A stretch of DNA of 64,000 bases from Bauldia sp. (GTDB taxonomy: Bacteria; Pseudomonadota; Alphaproteobacteria; Rhizobiales; Kaistiaceae): positions 1-64,000 of the forward strand of contig JANQRX010000003.1 in NCBI GenBank assembly GCA_028284325.1. Direction: 5' to 3'. Below are positions 1-13,522 of the stretch, one piece after another; position 1 is the first letter of the stretch; every line of letters starts with the position of its first letter. Under the pieces are notes generated by a model. That model made no database searches and was not told the origin of the DNA. It saw only the letters and a program-made list of their open reading frames with translations. The position numbers were made by a program, and so were the translations under genes.

Positions 1-2075
<2,075 letters not shown>

Positions 2076-2247
2076 TCACATCTCCAACCGGGCGCCGCGC
2101 GCCGGGCATGTTGCCGTCAGATGGCAGCAGCCGCCTCCGCGGGCGCTGGGACGCGCGCCACGGTCCGACGGCTGAGCGCTGGGATGGTGCCTGCACCGTG
2201 TTAAGGCACGCTTAACCGTAACGGGCAACATCCGATCTCCGATTTTT

Positions 2248-4173
2248 TCAGAACGCCGGCGACGATCGCCCGGACCCGGCCCCGAACCCCTCAAGCAGGG
2301 CTTCGGTCCCCTTCTGGCTCGCCAGCTGGTTCTGGATATCCACCAGCCGCGCGAGGTTCAGTTCGCTCGGGTCCTTCGCAAGCGCCGCCTCGGCTTCCCG
2401 CAAGTCCCTATTTAACGTCCGGTTCCTGTGGTGCAAGACCAGCGCCTGCCCCCAGGCGGCCTCGGCGTCGGCATCGTCGGCGTCGGCCAGCGCCGGCCAG
2501 AAACCGGCCCGGTTGATCTGCGCCTCCAGCGTGGCGAGCACCGCGGCGAAATCGCGCGCCTCGAGGCGGGCGTGGAGGTCGGCCCTCGCCAGCCCCGGAT
2601 CGGTCGCGACCTGCTCCATCAGCGCCGCCCGCAGCCGGTTGAGATCGTCATGGGCGAAGTCGATGTCGCAGAAGTCGTCGACATGGGGCGCGATCAGCGC
2701 CGGGTGGTTGACCATGGTGGCGAGCAGCACCGCGTCGCGCAGGGTGTAGGCGGCGCGGCCGCGCACGACGCTGGTCGCCTTCAGGCCCTGCGACACCGGC
2801 ATGTCACCCGCCTCGTGGGGCCGCATCGGCTCGTCGCGCCTTCGCCAACGGCCACGACCTGCTGGACCGTCGCCGCGCCGCTGGGGGGCCGACGCCTCGC
2901 GGCGGTAGCCGAAATAGGTCTCGATCCGATCCCGCAGCGCCTCGACATAGTGCCGCCGCACCGACTCGTCGCCGACGGCGCGGGCGGCCCCCGCGAGCTT
3001 GCGTTCCAGCGCAGCCCGGCGCTCCGGCGTGGCGAAGGTCTCGCCCGCCGTCTCCCGCGCCCACAGGACGTCGATCAGCGGCGCCGCCTGATCGAGCACC
3101 GCCTCCATCGCCGCCCGGCCGTCGCGGCGGATGAGATCGTCGGGATCGACCCCGGCCGGCAAAGTGGCGAAGCGGACGCTCTTGCCTGGCGCGAGCATCG
3201 GCAGAGCGGTGTCGACGACGCGATAGGCGGCGCGCTGGCCGGCGGCATCGCCGTCGAAGCACAGGATCGGCTCGTCGGCCATGCGCCACAGGATCTCGAG
3301 CTGCCGTTCGGTGACCGCCGTGCCGAGCGGGGCAACGGTATGGTCGAACCCGGCCCCGACCATCTGCACCACGTCGGCATAGCCCTCCACCACCACGACC
3401 GTGCCGGCATGATGGGCGGCGGTGCGGGCCGCCTGCCCGTTGAACAGGAGCCCGCCCTTGTGGAACAGCGGCGTCTCCGGCGAGTTGAGGTACTTCGCCG
3501 GCACGTCGGCGGCCATGGCCCGCCCGCCGAAGCCGACCACCCGGCCGCGCAGATCGGTGATCGGGAACATCACCCGGTCGCGGAAGCGGTCGTAGGAGAC
3601 GGCGATGTCGTCGCCGGTCACCAGCAGGCCGGCCTCGACCATGCGCTGCTGATCGACACCACGATCGGCGAGATACTGTTTCACACCGTTGCGGGTGGCC
3701 GGCGCATAGCCGATGCGGAACCGCGTCTGGAGGTCGGGCCCGATGTCGCGGCCGGCGAGATAGCCCCGCGCGCCCGCGCCGACCGCGGCCTGCAGCGAGG
3801 CTTCGAAATAGGCGGTGGCGTGCTCCAGGACCTCCAGCAGGCTGGCGCGCTGCCGGTCCCGGGCTTCGGCCTGCTCGTCGCGCGCCGGCATGGGCACGCC
3901 CGCCTCGCCGGCCAGACGCTCGACGGCTTCCGGAAAGTCGAGCCCGTCGATCTCCATCAGGAAGGTGAAGATGTCGCCGCTCTTGCCGGCGGAGAAATCG
4001 AACCACCGCCCCTTCTGGTCGTTGACGAAGAAGGACGGCGTCTTCTCGGCGTTGAAGGGCGAAAGGCCAGCGAACTCACGGCCCTGCTTCTTCAGCTTCA
4101 CGCGCCGCGCGACCACCTCAGAAGCCGGCAGCCGGGCCCGTATGTCGTCAAGAAAGGATTCCGAGAAACGCAT
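2248..4173 (-). CDS. dnaG: DNA primase DnaG lacking the zinc ligands
   Basis: Primase that lays RNA primers for the replisome; 641 residues, near the usual length. The N-terminal CHC2-type domain aligns clearly (LSPFNAEKTPSFFVNDQKG), but the four zinc ligands of the E. coli enzyme (C40, H43, C61, C64) fall on Ser38, Asn41, Asp59 and Ala62 here. The TOPRIM catalytic domain is intact, with EGYAD near residue 257 and the FDGDAAGQ metal-binding motif near residue 304. The C-terminal DnaB-interaction region follows at about residues 480-640. ATG 4173 is supported by the conserved start of the domain. The gene lies 107 bases downstream of yqeY and 172 bases upstream of rpoD on the same strand. I recall similar zinc-ligand-free primases in some Hyphomicrobiales, so the change is probably a lineage trait and not decay. 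Confidence 0.96.
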   Translation of the reverse strand: MRFSESFLDDIRARLPASEVVARRVKLKKQGREFAGLSPFNAEKTPSFFVNDQKGRWFDFSAGKSGDIFTFLMEIDGLDFPEAVERLAGEAGVPMPARDEQAEARDRQRASLLEVLEHATAYFEASLQAAVGAGARGYLAGRDIGPDLQTRFRIGYAPATRNGVKQYLADRGVDQQRMVEAGLLVTGDDIAVSYDRFRDRVMFPITDLRGRVVGFGGRAMAADVPAKYLNSPETPLFHKGGLLFNGQAARTAAHHAGTVVVVEGYADVVQMVGAGFDHTVAPLGTAVTERQLEILWRMADEPILCFDGDAAGQRAAYRVVDTALPMLAPGKSVRFATLPAGVDPDDLIRRDGRAAMEAVLDQAAPLIDVLWARETAGETFATPERRAALERKLAGAARAVGDESVRRHYVEALRDRIETYFGYRREASAPQRRGDGPAGRGRWRRRDEPMRPHEAGDMPVSQGLKATSVVRGRAAYTLRDAVLLATMVNHPALIAPHVDDFCDIDFAHDDLNRLRAALMEQVATDPGLARADLHARLEARDFAAVLATLEAQINRAGFWPALADADDADAEAAWGQALVLHHRNRTLNRDLREAEAALAKDPSELNLARLVDIQNQLASQKGTEALLEGFGAGSGRSSPAF

Positions 4174-4280
4174 CGCGGCGATTCGCCTCCGCCCCGATCA
4201 CCGTCGCAAACCTGGCTGGTCTTGCGTTCGCAAGCGGGACTTGTGCCCGCTATCCACAGGCAGATGCGCCGAATGCGGCC

Positions 4281-4730
4281 CTAGCGGAGCATCCCGCGCA
4301 CCATCACGCCGGCCTTGGCGAAATCCATCCGCCCCTTGTAGCGGGCCTTCAGCGCCTGCATGCACTTGCCGACATCGCGCAGCCCTTCGGCGCCGGTGCT
4401 GGCGATCGTCTCGGCGCAGAGCGAGCGGACCTGGTCCTCGTCGAACTGCGCCGGCAACAGGGATTCGATGATGACGATCTCGTGCCGCTCCTGCTCGGCC
4501 AGATCGAGCTGGCCGGCTTCTTCATAGTCGGCAGCCGATTCCAGCCGTTGCTTGACCATCTTGATGAGAACGCCGGCGATGCTGTCGTCGTCGATCGGGT
4601 CCTTGCCCTCGCGGCGGGCGGCCTCGTCCCGATCCTTGATCGCCGCCTTGATGAGACGAAGGGTGGAAATCCGGCGCTTGTCGCCGGTGCGACAAGCGTC
4701 ATCCAAGGCGCTGGCGATCTGCTCCCGCAT
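4281..4730 (-). CDS. yqeY: GatB/YqeY domain protein
   Basis: Stand-alone YqeY protein of about 149 residues, related to the tRNA-binding tail of the GatB amidotransferase subunit. Its precise cellular role is not established. Visible signatures are the N-terminal helix with DKRRISTLRLIKAAIKDRD and the central ESLLPAQFDEDQV segment, then the small C-terminal domain with GMLR at the end. I chose the ATG at 4730 because GGAGA sits about eight bases upstream; an in-frame ATG at 4742 would add four residues. It precedes dnaG and rpoD on the same strand and probably shares their transcript. The other side faces carA divergently. Confidence 0.9.
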   Translation of the reverse strand: MREQIASALDDACRTGDKRRISTLRLIKAAIKDRDEAARREGKDPIDDDSIAGVLIKMVKQRLESAADYEEAGQLDLAEQERHEIVIIESLLPAQFDEDQVRSLCAETIASTGAEGLRDVGKCMQALKARYKGRMDFAKAGVMVRGMLR

Positions 4731-4802
4731 CGCGTTCTCCATCAGACGACCGGGGCCACCATAGCGCAGCCGGCCCGGTCACGCAAAGGGCGGAACCTCT
4801 CC

Positions 4803-4830
4803 TCAAGTGATTGTTTCATTTGAGTTTTTC
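4803..4830 (+). promoter_or_regulatory. Inverted repeat with T-run upstream of the carA promoter
   Basis: CTCAAGTGA and TCATTTGAG (one G-T mismatch) flank a five-base loop TTGTT and are followed by five T residues. On the plus strand this has the shape of an intrinsic terminator. It sits just before the carA -35 box and between divergent genes, so it could instead be an operator or upstream element. The structure is visible in the sequence; the role is inferred. Confidence 0.45.
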
Positions 4831-4845
4831 AACCGCGTCCACAGT

Positions 4846-4874
4846 TGACGCGCCTCGACCTCTGGCCTAGTTTC
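4846..4874 (+). promoter_or_regulatory. Probable sigma-70 promoter of carA
   Basis: TTGACG at 4846-4851 and TAGTTT at 4869-4874 are separated by exactly 17 bases. The start site would fall near 4881, giving a leader of about 50 bases before the carA ATG. An AT-rich stretch lies directly upstream. Confidence 0.6.
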
Positions 4875-4932
4875 CGCGCACTTCAACGCCGCGGCAGGTC
4901 TGCCGGCCCGCGGCTCGCGTGGGCGCCGGTAT

Positions 4933-6135
4933 ATGGTCCGAACCGAAACGAAAATCAAGACGGCGCCGTGGCCAGAGGAACGCGCGACGGCGGTGCTGGC
5001 GCTCGCCGACGGCACGGTGATTCACGGCGCCGGCATCGGCGCCACCGGTACGGCGGTGGGCGAGGTCTGCTTCAACACCGCCATGAGCGGCTACCAGGAA
5101 ATCCTCACCGATCCGTCCTACGCCGGCCAGATCATCACCTTCACCTTTCCCCATATCGGCAATGTCGGCACCAACGACGACGACCTCGAAACCGTCAACC
5201 TCGCGGCGGTCTCGGGCGTGCGCGGCTGCGTGCTGAAGACCGACATCACCGAACCGTCGAACTACCGCGCCGCGCGGCATCTCGACGCCTGGCTCAAGGC
5301 CCGGGGGATCATCGGCATCGCCGGCGTCGACACCCGCGCCCTCACCGTCCGCATCCGCGAGCACGGCATGCCCAACGCGGTGATCGCCCACGATCCCGGC
5401 AGCGACATCGTCACCGCACCGCTGGTCGCCGAGGCGGCCGGCTGGCACGGCCTGGTCGGCGCCGACCTCGCCCGCGAGGTCACCACGTTGCAGAGCTACA
5501 CCTGGGACGAGACCACCTGGCAGTGGGGCGAGGGCTTCGGCCGGCAGACGGAGGCGCGGTTCCGGGTGGTGGCCATCGACTACGGGGTCAAGCGCAACAT
5601 CCTGCGGCTGCTCGCCGAGCACGGCTGCGAGATCACGGTGGTCCCGGCGACGGCGACGGCCGAGGAGATTCTCGAACGCAAGCCCGACGGTGTCTTTCTG
5701 TCCAACGGCCCGGGCGACCCGGCCGCCACCGGTGCCTACGCCGTTCCGGTGATCAGCAAGCTGGTCGACGCAGGTCTGCCAGTGTTCGGCATCTGCCTTG
5801 GCCACCAGATGCTCGGCATTGCGCTGGGCGGCACGACGGCCAAGATGCACCAGGGCCATCACGGCGCCAATCATCCGGTGAAGGACCTGGCGACCGGCAG
5901 GGTCGAGATCACGTCGATGAATCACGGCTTCGCGCTCGACGCCAAGTCCCTGCCTGACACCGTTGAAGAGACTCACGTTTCGCTGTTCGACGGTTCCAAC
6001 TGCGGCATCCGGCTGAAGGACCGGCCGGTCTTCTCCGTCCAGTACCATCCGGAAGCCTCACCGGGCCCGCGCGACAGCCGCTACCTGTTCCAGCGCTTCG
6101 TCGATCTGATGGAGGCGCGCACGGCCGCGGCCTGA
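4933..6135 (+). CDS. carA: Carbamoyl-phosphate synthase small subunit
   Basis: Glutaminase subunit that frees ammonia from glutamine and passes it to CarB for carbamoyl phosphate, the precursor of arginine and pyrimidines. The protein has 400 residues, close to the usual 380-400. The N-terminal CPSase small-chain domain carries [20 protein letters not shown]. The class I glutamine amidotransferase domain has its nucleophile in GICLGHQ (Cys near residue 288) and the His/Glu pair in QYHPEAS near residues 372 and 374. ATG 4933 follows a good promoter at 4846-4874. carB follows after 118 bases with its own likely promoter, so the two need not be co-transcribed. Confidence 0.97.
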   Translation: MVRTETKIKTAPWPEERATAVLALADGTVIHGAGIGATGTAVGEVCFNTAMSGYQEILTDPSYAGQIITFTFPHIGNVGTNDDDLETVNLAAVSGVRGCVLKTDITEPSNYRAARHLDAWLKARGIIGIAGVDTRALTVRIREHGMPNAVIAHDPGSDIVTAPLVAEAAGWHGLVGADLAREVTTLQSYTWDETTWQWGEGFGRQTEARFRVVAIDYGVKRNILRLLAEHGCEITVVPATATAEEILERKPDGVFLSNGPGDPAATGAYAVPVISKLVDAGLPVFGICLGHQMLGIALGGTTAKMHQGHHGANHPVKDLATGRVEITSMNHGFALDAKSLPDTVEETHVSLFDGSNCGIRLKDRPVFSVQYHPEASPGPRDSRYLFQRFVDLMEARTAAA

Positions 6136-6161
6136 GGCCGGCGTCGACGCGCGAGGTCAAC

Positions 6162-6190
6162 TTCCCACACTTCGGGAATTCACCTATAAG
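6162..6190 (+). promoter_or_regulatory. Probable promoter of carB
   Basis: TTCCCA at 6162-6167 and TATAAG at 6185-6190 are spaced by 17 bases, within the 118-base carA-carB gap. A start near 6197 would leave a leader of about 57 bases before carB. Confidence 0.5.
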
Positions 6191-6253
6191 CGCGCTCGGC
6201 ACCCGCCACGACCACCGCCGGCCTTCGCAGCGAACCGGCCCGGCTTCGAAACC

Positions 6254-9505
<3,252 letters not shown>

Positions 9506-9543
9506 CGCCGGGGGGCGTTCGTCAGCGGCTTGATGGCGCGATT

Positions 9544-9580
9544 TGACTCGAAAGCGGCGAAAACCGCCGATTTCGAGTCA
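9544..9580 (+). terminator. Strong hairpin between carB and greA
   Basis: TGACTCGAAA (9544-9553) pairs perfectly with TTTCGAGTCA (9571-9580). Inside it CGGCG pairs with CGCCG around an AAAAC loop, leaving a single G/A mismatch. The stem has 15 pairs. No long T-run follows in either direction (TGGTTTG on the plus strand), so it is not a classical intrinsic terminator. It could end or protect carB mRNA, or act in the greA leader, whose ATG lies 47 bases downstream. Confidence 0.6.
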
Positions 9581-9627
9581 TGGTTTGAATGTCGCTCGCC
9601 TTCGGGCGAGTTGAGTGGGGAAGCAGA

Positions 9628-10101
9628 ATGGAAAAGATTCCGATGACGGCGGCGGGACACGCCGCCCTGGAATCAGAGCTGAAGCGCCGCACCACCGAGG
9701 AGCGGCCGCGGATTATCGAGCTGATCGCCGAGGCGCGCGGCCATGGCGATCTGTCCGAGAACGCGGAGTACCATGCCGCCAAGGAAGCGCATGGCCTCAA
9801 CGAATCCCGCATTCTCGAACTCGAGGATCAACTGTCCCGCGCCGACGTGATCGACGTATCGAAGCTGACCGGCAAGACGGTGAAGTTCGGCGCCACCGTG
9901 ACCCTCATCGACGAGGACACGGAAGAGAAGAAGAAGTACCAGATCGTCGGCGACGCCGAATCCGACGTCAAGGACGGCAAGATCTCGATCTCCTCACCCA
10001 TCGCGCGGGCCCTCATCGGCAAGGCCAAGGGCGATGCCGTCGAGGTCTCGACCCCCGGCGGCGCCCGGGCCTACGAAATCCTCGACGTGAAGTTCAGATA
10101 G
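9628..10101 (+). CDS. greA: Transcription elongation factor GreA
   Basis: Secondary-channel factor that makes RNA polymerase cleave backtracked RNA and resume elongation. The 157 residues match the family. The N-terminal coiled coil contains the acidic tip ([17 protein letters not shown]), and the C-terminal FKBP-like domain follows ([16 protein letters not shown]). I placed the start at ATG 9628 (MEKIPMT), preceded by GGGGAAG; upstream in-frame codons add a non-conserved tail. It stands alone between carB and trxB, with hairpins in both flanking gaps. Confidence 0.97.
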   Translation: MEKIPMTAAGHAALESELKRRTTEERPRIIELIAEARGHGDLSENAEYHAAKEAHGLNESRILELEDQLSRADVIDVSKLTGKTVKFGATVTLIDEDTEEKKKYQIVGDAESDVKDGKISISSPIARALIGKAKGDAVEVSTPGGARAYEILDVKFR

Positions 10102-10164
10102 CGCCCGGCCCGGCTCACGGGATCGCGACTGCCGGGCCGATCCGATGGCGCAGGTTTGAAGCCC

Positions 10165-10198
10165 GTTGCGGGCCCATTGCGCTTGGCGCGCCCGCAAC
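10165..10198 (+). terminator. Hairpin between greA and trxB
   Basis: GTTGCGGGC (10165-10173) pairs perfectly with GCCCGCAAC (10190-10198) over a 16-base loop that itself contains GCGC/GCGC. No T-run follows. It probably stabilises or ends greA mRNA; this role is inferred from position only. Confidence 0.45.
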
Positions 10199-10295
10199 CG
10201 ACATTATGTTGTGATGTCTCCGATCCCGCGCCGAATCTGCGCCCCGATTTGCTATGGTACCGGCGCGCGGCACGCCCGCGAAAAGGACGAGAACG

Positions 10296-11276
10296 ATGCA
10301 CGCCAAGGTCATCATCGTCGGCTCAGGGCCGGCCGGCTACACGGCCGCGATCTACGCGGCACGGGCGATGCTGGAGCCGGTTCTGATCGCCGGCGTCACC
10401 GTAGGCGGTCAGTTGACCATCACCACCGATGTCGAGAACTATCCCGGCTTCGCCGAGGCGGTTCAGGGACCGTGGCTGATGGAACAGATGAAGGCGCAGG
10501 CGGAACACGTGGGCACGCGCCTGGTCAACGACCATATCGAGTCCGTCGACCTGTCCACCCGGCCCTTCAAGCTCAACGGCGATTCGGGCGAAACCTATAC
10601 CTGTGACACCCTGATCCTCGCCACCGGCGCCGAGGCCAAATGGCTCGAACTGCCGTCCGAGCAGAAGTTCAAGGGGTTCGGGGTCTCGGCCTGCGCCACC
10701 TGCGACGGCTTCTTCTACAAGGAGCGCGCGGTCGCGGTCATCGGCGGCGGCAATACCGCCGTCGAGGAAGCCGAGTACCTGACCAACTTCGCGTCGAAGG
10801 TGACCCTGATCCACCGGCGCGACGAACTCCGCGCCGAGAAGATCCTCCAGCAGCGACTGTTCAACAACGACAAGGTCGACTTCCTCTGGGACACCGTCGT
10901 CGAGGAGGTGCTGGGCAAGGAGACCATGCCGCCCGCCGTCACCGGACTGCGGTTGCGCAACGTCAAGACCGATGAGCAATTCGACCGCGATTTCGACGGC
11001 GTTTTCGTCGCCATCGGCCATGCCCCGTCGACCGACCTGCTCGGCGATCAGCTGAAGATGAAGCCGAACGGTTACGTCTGGACCGCACCCGATTCGACCG
11101 CGACCAACGTGCCGGGTGTCTTCGCCGCCGGCGACGTCACCGACGACATCTTTCGTCAGGCCGTGACGGCGGCCGGCCAGGGCTGCATGGCCGCACTGGA
11201 GGCACAGCGGTTCCTCACCGAATCGGAATCGCCTGCGACGGCACCAAGAAACGAGGAACTCGAACCGGCGGAGTGA
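10296..11276 (+). CDS. trxB: Thioredoxin reductase
   Basis: NADPH-dependent flavoenzyme that reduces thioredoxin in the cytoplasm; 326 residues from ATG 10296, which follows AAGGACGAG. The FAD-binding GSGPAGYTAA motif is at the N-terminus. The redox pair is Cys133-Ala-Thr-Cys136 (SACATCDGFFY), and the NADPH site is GGGNTAVEEAEYL. The second FAD motif is PGVFAAGDV. The open frame extends 14 codons upstream, but the family starts at MHAKVIIVGSG. A LysR regulator gene follows 22 bases later, a pairing I know from other alphaproteobacteria. Confidence 0.97.
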   Translation: MHAKVIIVGSGPAGYTAAIYAARAMLEPVLIAGVTVGGQLTITTDVENYPGFAEAVQGPWLMEQMKAQAEHVGTRLVNDHIESVDLSTRPFKLNGDSGETYTCDTLILATGAEAKWLELPSEQKFKGFGVSACATCDGFFYKERAVAVIGGGNTAVEEAEYLTNFASKVTLIHRRDELRAEKILQQRLFNNDKVDFLWDTVVEEVLGKETMPPAVTGLRLRNVKTDEQFDRDFDGVFVAIGHAPSTDLLGDQLKMKPNGYVWTAPDSTATNVPGVFAAGDVTDDIFRQAVTAAGQGCMAALEAQRFLTESESPATAPRNEELEPAE

Positions 11277-11298
11277 TCCGTGCGGTCCGCGACGGGCG

Positions 11299-12189
11299 AT
11301 GGACTGGGACAAGCTCCGGATATTTCACGCCGCCGCGCAAGCCGGCTCGTTCACGCATGCCGGCGAGGTCCTTGATCTCAGCCAGTCCGCGGTGAGCCGG
11401 CAGGTCGGGGCGCTGGAGCAGGATCTCGGTGTGGCCCTGTTTCACCGCCATGCCCGCGGCCTCATCCTCACCGAATCCGGCGAGGAGCTGTACCGTACCA
11501 GCAGCGATGTGATGGAGAAGATCGAGGGCGCCAGGGCGCATCTCGTCGCCTCGACCGAGGCGCCGTCGGGCCCCCTGCGCTTCACCACCACGATCGGCCT
11601 CGGCTCAACGTGGCTGACACAGCGCCTTCACGAGTTCGTCGACCTCTATCCGACCATCAAGCTCCAGGTGATCCTCGACGACGAGGAACTGGATCTTTCC
11701 ATGCGCAAGGCCGATGTCGCCATCCGCCTGCGCCAGCCGACGCAGTCGGACCTGATCCAGCGGCGTCTGTTCACCGTGCACATGCACGTCTACGCCGCTG
11801 AATCGTATCTCGGGAGATTCGGGCGTCCGGAGACCCTTCAGGACCTCGACGATCACCGGATCGTCACGCCGGGCGCCCCCATGCCCAGCCACCTTCGTGA
11901 CGTCAACTGGCTCCAGATCGCCGGCCGGGACGGTCGCGAGCCACGGGAACCGGTCCTGAGGATCAACAACCTGTTCGCGGTCAAGAGCGCCATCGAGCGC
12001 GGAACCGGGATCGCGGTCCTGCCCGACTACATGGTGGAGAAGGACTCCAAGCTGGTGCGGATTCTGCCGGAAGCCGAGGTGCCGTCCTTCTCGACCTACT
12101 TCGTGTATCCGGCCGAACTACGGAACTCCACGCGGGTTCACGTCTTTCGCGACTTCCTGCTCAGCAAGGCGCAGCGCTGGTCGTACTGA
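11299..12189 (+). CDS. LysR-family transcriptional regulator
   Basis: DNA-binding regulator of 296 residues. The N-terminal winged helix-turn-helix (DKLRIFHAAAQAGSFTHAGE, LSQSAVSRQVGALEQDLGVA) occupies the first 60 residues and a periplasmic-binding-protein-like effector domain takes up residues 90-290 (LRFTTTIGLGSTWLTQRL). It follows trxB by 22 bases on the same strand, so it may be co-transcribed and could sense redox state. The effector and targets cannot be read from the sequence. An intrinsic terminator follows at 12392-12424. Confidence 0.93.
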   Translation: MDWDKLRIFHAAAQAGSFTHAGEVLDLSQSAVSRQVGALEQDLGVALFHRHARGLILTESGEELYRTSSDVMEKIEGARAHLVASTEAPSGPLRFTTTIGLGSTWLTQRLHEFVDLYPTIKLQVILDDEELDLSMRKADVAIRLRQPTQSDLIQRRLFTVHMHVYAAESYLGRFGRPETLQDLDDHRIVTPGAPMPSHLRDVNWLQIAGRDGREPREPVLRINNLFAVKSAIERGTGIAVLPDYMVEKDSKLVRILPEAEVPSFSTYFVYPAELRNSTRVHVFRDFLLSKAQRWSY

Positions 12190-12391
12190 ACGGCGTCTAC
12201 AACCGACTGTGCCATGAATGTCACAGCTGCGGGCAATTCGAGTCGGGTGGTTTCCCGGACCTCCACGGATTCATAGACTCGTCATGTTGGTGCCGGTGAT
12301 TCGCGGTTGTTCCTCCCGACCAGCGCATGCGGCGTCAAGCGTTCCCTCTGGAAGGTGTATGTCGCCCCTCCAGACCGGGCGGCAAAGACTA

Positions 12392-12424
12392 GCCGGGCCT
12401 TTTGATCGAGGCCCGGCCTTTCTT
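12392..12424 (+). terminator. Intrinsic terminator between lysR and msrP
   Basis: GCCGGGCCT (12392-12400) pairs perfectly with AGGCCCGGC (12409-12417) and is followed by CTTTCTT. The gene on the other side is convergent, and the opposite strand reads CTTTG after the stem, so the element may serve both. The 200 bases between lysR and this stem contain a second imperfect hairpin (TCTGGA...TCCAGA, about 12347-12374) and no open reading frame of interest. Confidence 0.75.
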
Positions 12425-12456
12425 CAAGAGAACCCGCGATCACACCAGGGCCGCCC

Positions 12457-13422
12457 TCACATGAAGAGCGGCTCGTTCTCCATCCCGGCGTAGAGACCGG
12501 CGACATATTCGCCGTAGCCGTTGTAGATGCGCGTTGGGATGCGCTCGTTGGTGGTGATGTCGCGCTCCATCGCCTGGCTCCAGCGCGGATGCGGCACATC
12601 GGGATTGACGTTGGCCCAGAAGCCGTACTCGTTCGGGGCCAGCTCCTGCCAGAAGTTCACCGGCTGATCCTCGACGAACGACACCCGCACGATCGACTTG
12701 ACCGACTTGAAGCCGTACTTCCACGGGATGTGGATCCTGAGCGGCGCGCCCATGGACTTGGCCACCGGCTTGCCGTAGGCGCCGGTCACCATGAAGGTCA
12801 GGTCGTTGGTCGCCTCGGCCATCGTCAGGCCTTCCACATACGGCCACGGATACCAGAACTGGGTCTGGCCGCTGGCCATGCTCGGATCGTTGAACGTCTC
12901 CATGCGCACGTACTTCGCCGAGCCGAGGGGCTTGGCCATCTCGACCAGCTTGGACATCGCGAAGCCGGTCCACGGCACGGTCATGGACCAGGCCTCGACG
13001 CAGCGGTGGCGATAGATGCGCTCCTCCAGCGGCATGCTGCGGATGAGTTCGTCGATACCGATGGTGAACGGCTTCTCGACCATCCCGTCGAAGGCGACCT
13101 CCCACGGGCGCGTCTGCAGCGCCTCGGCGGCACGGTGGATGCTCTTGCTCGTCCCGAATTCGTAGAAGTTGTTGTAGGTCGTGTTGATCTCTTCGGGCGT
13201 GATGGGGCGCTCGACCTTGTACATGTCGTTGCGCGGCGCCGGGTAGAGATCGAGGGTCTGGTCGGTCTCGGCGCGGGCAAGGGTCGGAAACGCCGAGGCG
13301 GCGATCCCGCCGGCCAGCGCCGCCCCGCCGGAGGCCATGATCTGGCGGCGGTTGAGATAGACCGACTCGGGCGTGGCGAGCCGCTCAGGTATTTCCCAAC
13401 CTTTTCTGCGAATGACATGCAT
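12457..13422 (-). CDS. msrP: Protein-methionine-sulfoxide reductase catalytic subunit MsrP (YedY type)
   Basis: Periplasmic molybdopterin enzyme that repairs oxidised methionines in envelope proteins; 321 residues, normal length. The N-terminus carries a Tat signal with twin arginine (LNRRQIMASGGAALAGG) and an alanine-rich cleavage region. The sulfite-oxidase-like fold is shown by YRHRCVEAWSMTVPW, whose cysteine (near residue 141) is the molybdenum ligand, and by the WKYGFKSVKSI segment. The heme-containing membrane partner MsrQ is usually adjacent, but neither neighbour here is msrQ, so electrons must come from a gene elsewhere or another donor. modABC lies 4 kb away and would supply the metal. 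Confidence 0.93.
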   Translation of the reverse strand: MHVIRRKGWEIPERLATPESVYLNRRQIMASGGAALAGGIAASAFPTLARAETDQTLDLYPAPRNDMYKVERPITPEEINTTYNNFYEFGTSKSIHRAAEALQTRPWEVAFDGMVEKPFTIGIDELIRSMPLEERIYRHRCVEAWSMTVPWTGFAMSKLVEMAKPLGSAKYVRMETFNDPSMASGQTQFWYPWPYVEGLTMAEATNDLTFMVTGAYGKPVAKSMGAPLRIHIPWKYGFKSVKSIVRVSFVEDQPVNFWQELAPNEYGFWANVNPDVPHPRWSQAMERDITTNERIPTRIYNGYGEYVAGLYAGMENEPLFM

Positions 13423-13522
13423 GGCCTCGACCTCCGCTGGTGCCCACGGCTTCGCTTTGAAGAAACTAGGCGAAGCCGCGGGCCGATCAACTCACGATGG
13501 CGTGGCCAAGGTTAGGGTCGCG

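Noticed and set aside
2428-4284. Open frame of 618 codons opposite dnaG
   Set aside because: Antisense shadow of dnaG; no start context and composition typical of reverse-complemented coding DNA.
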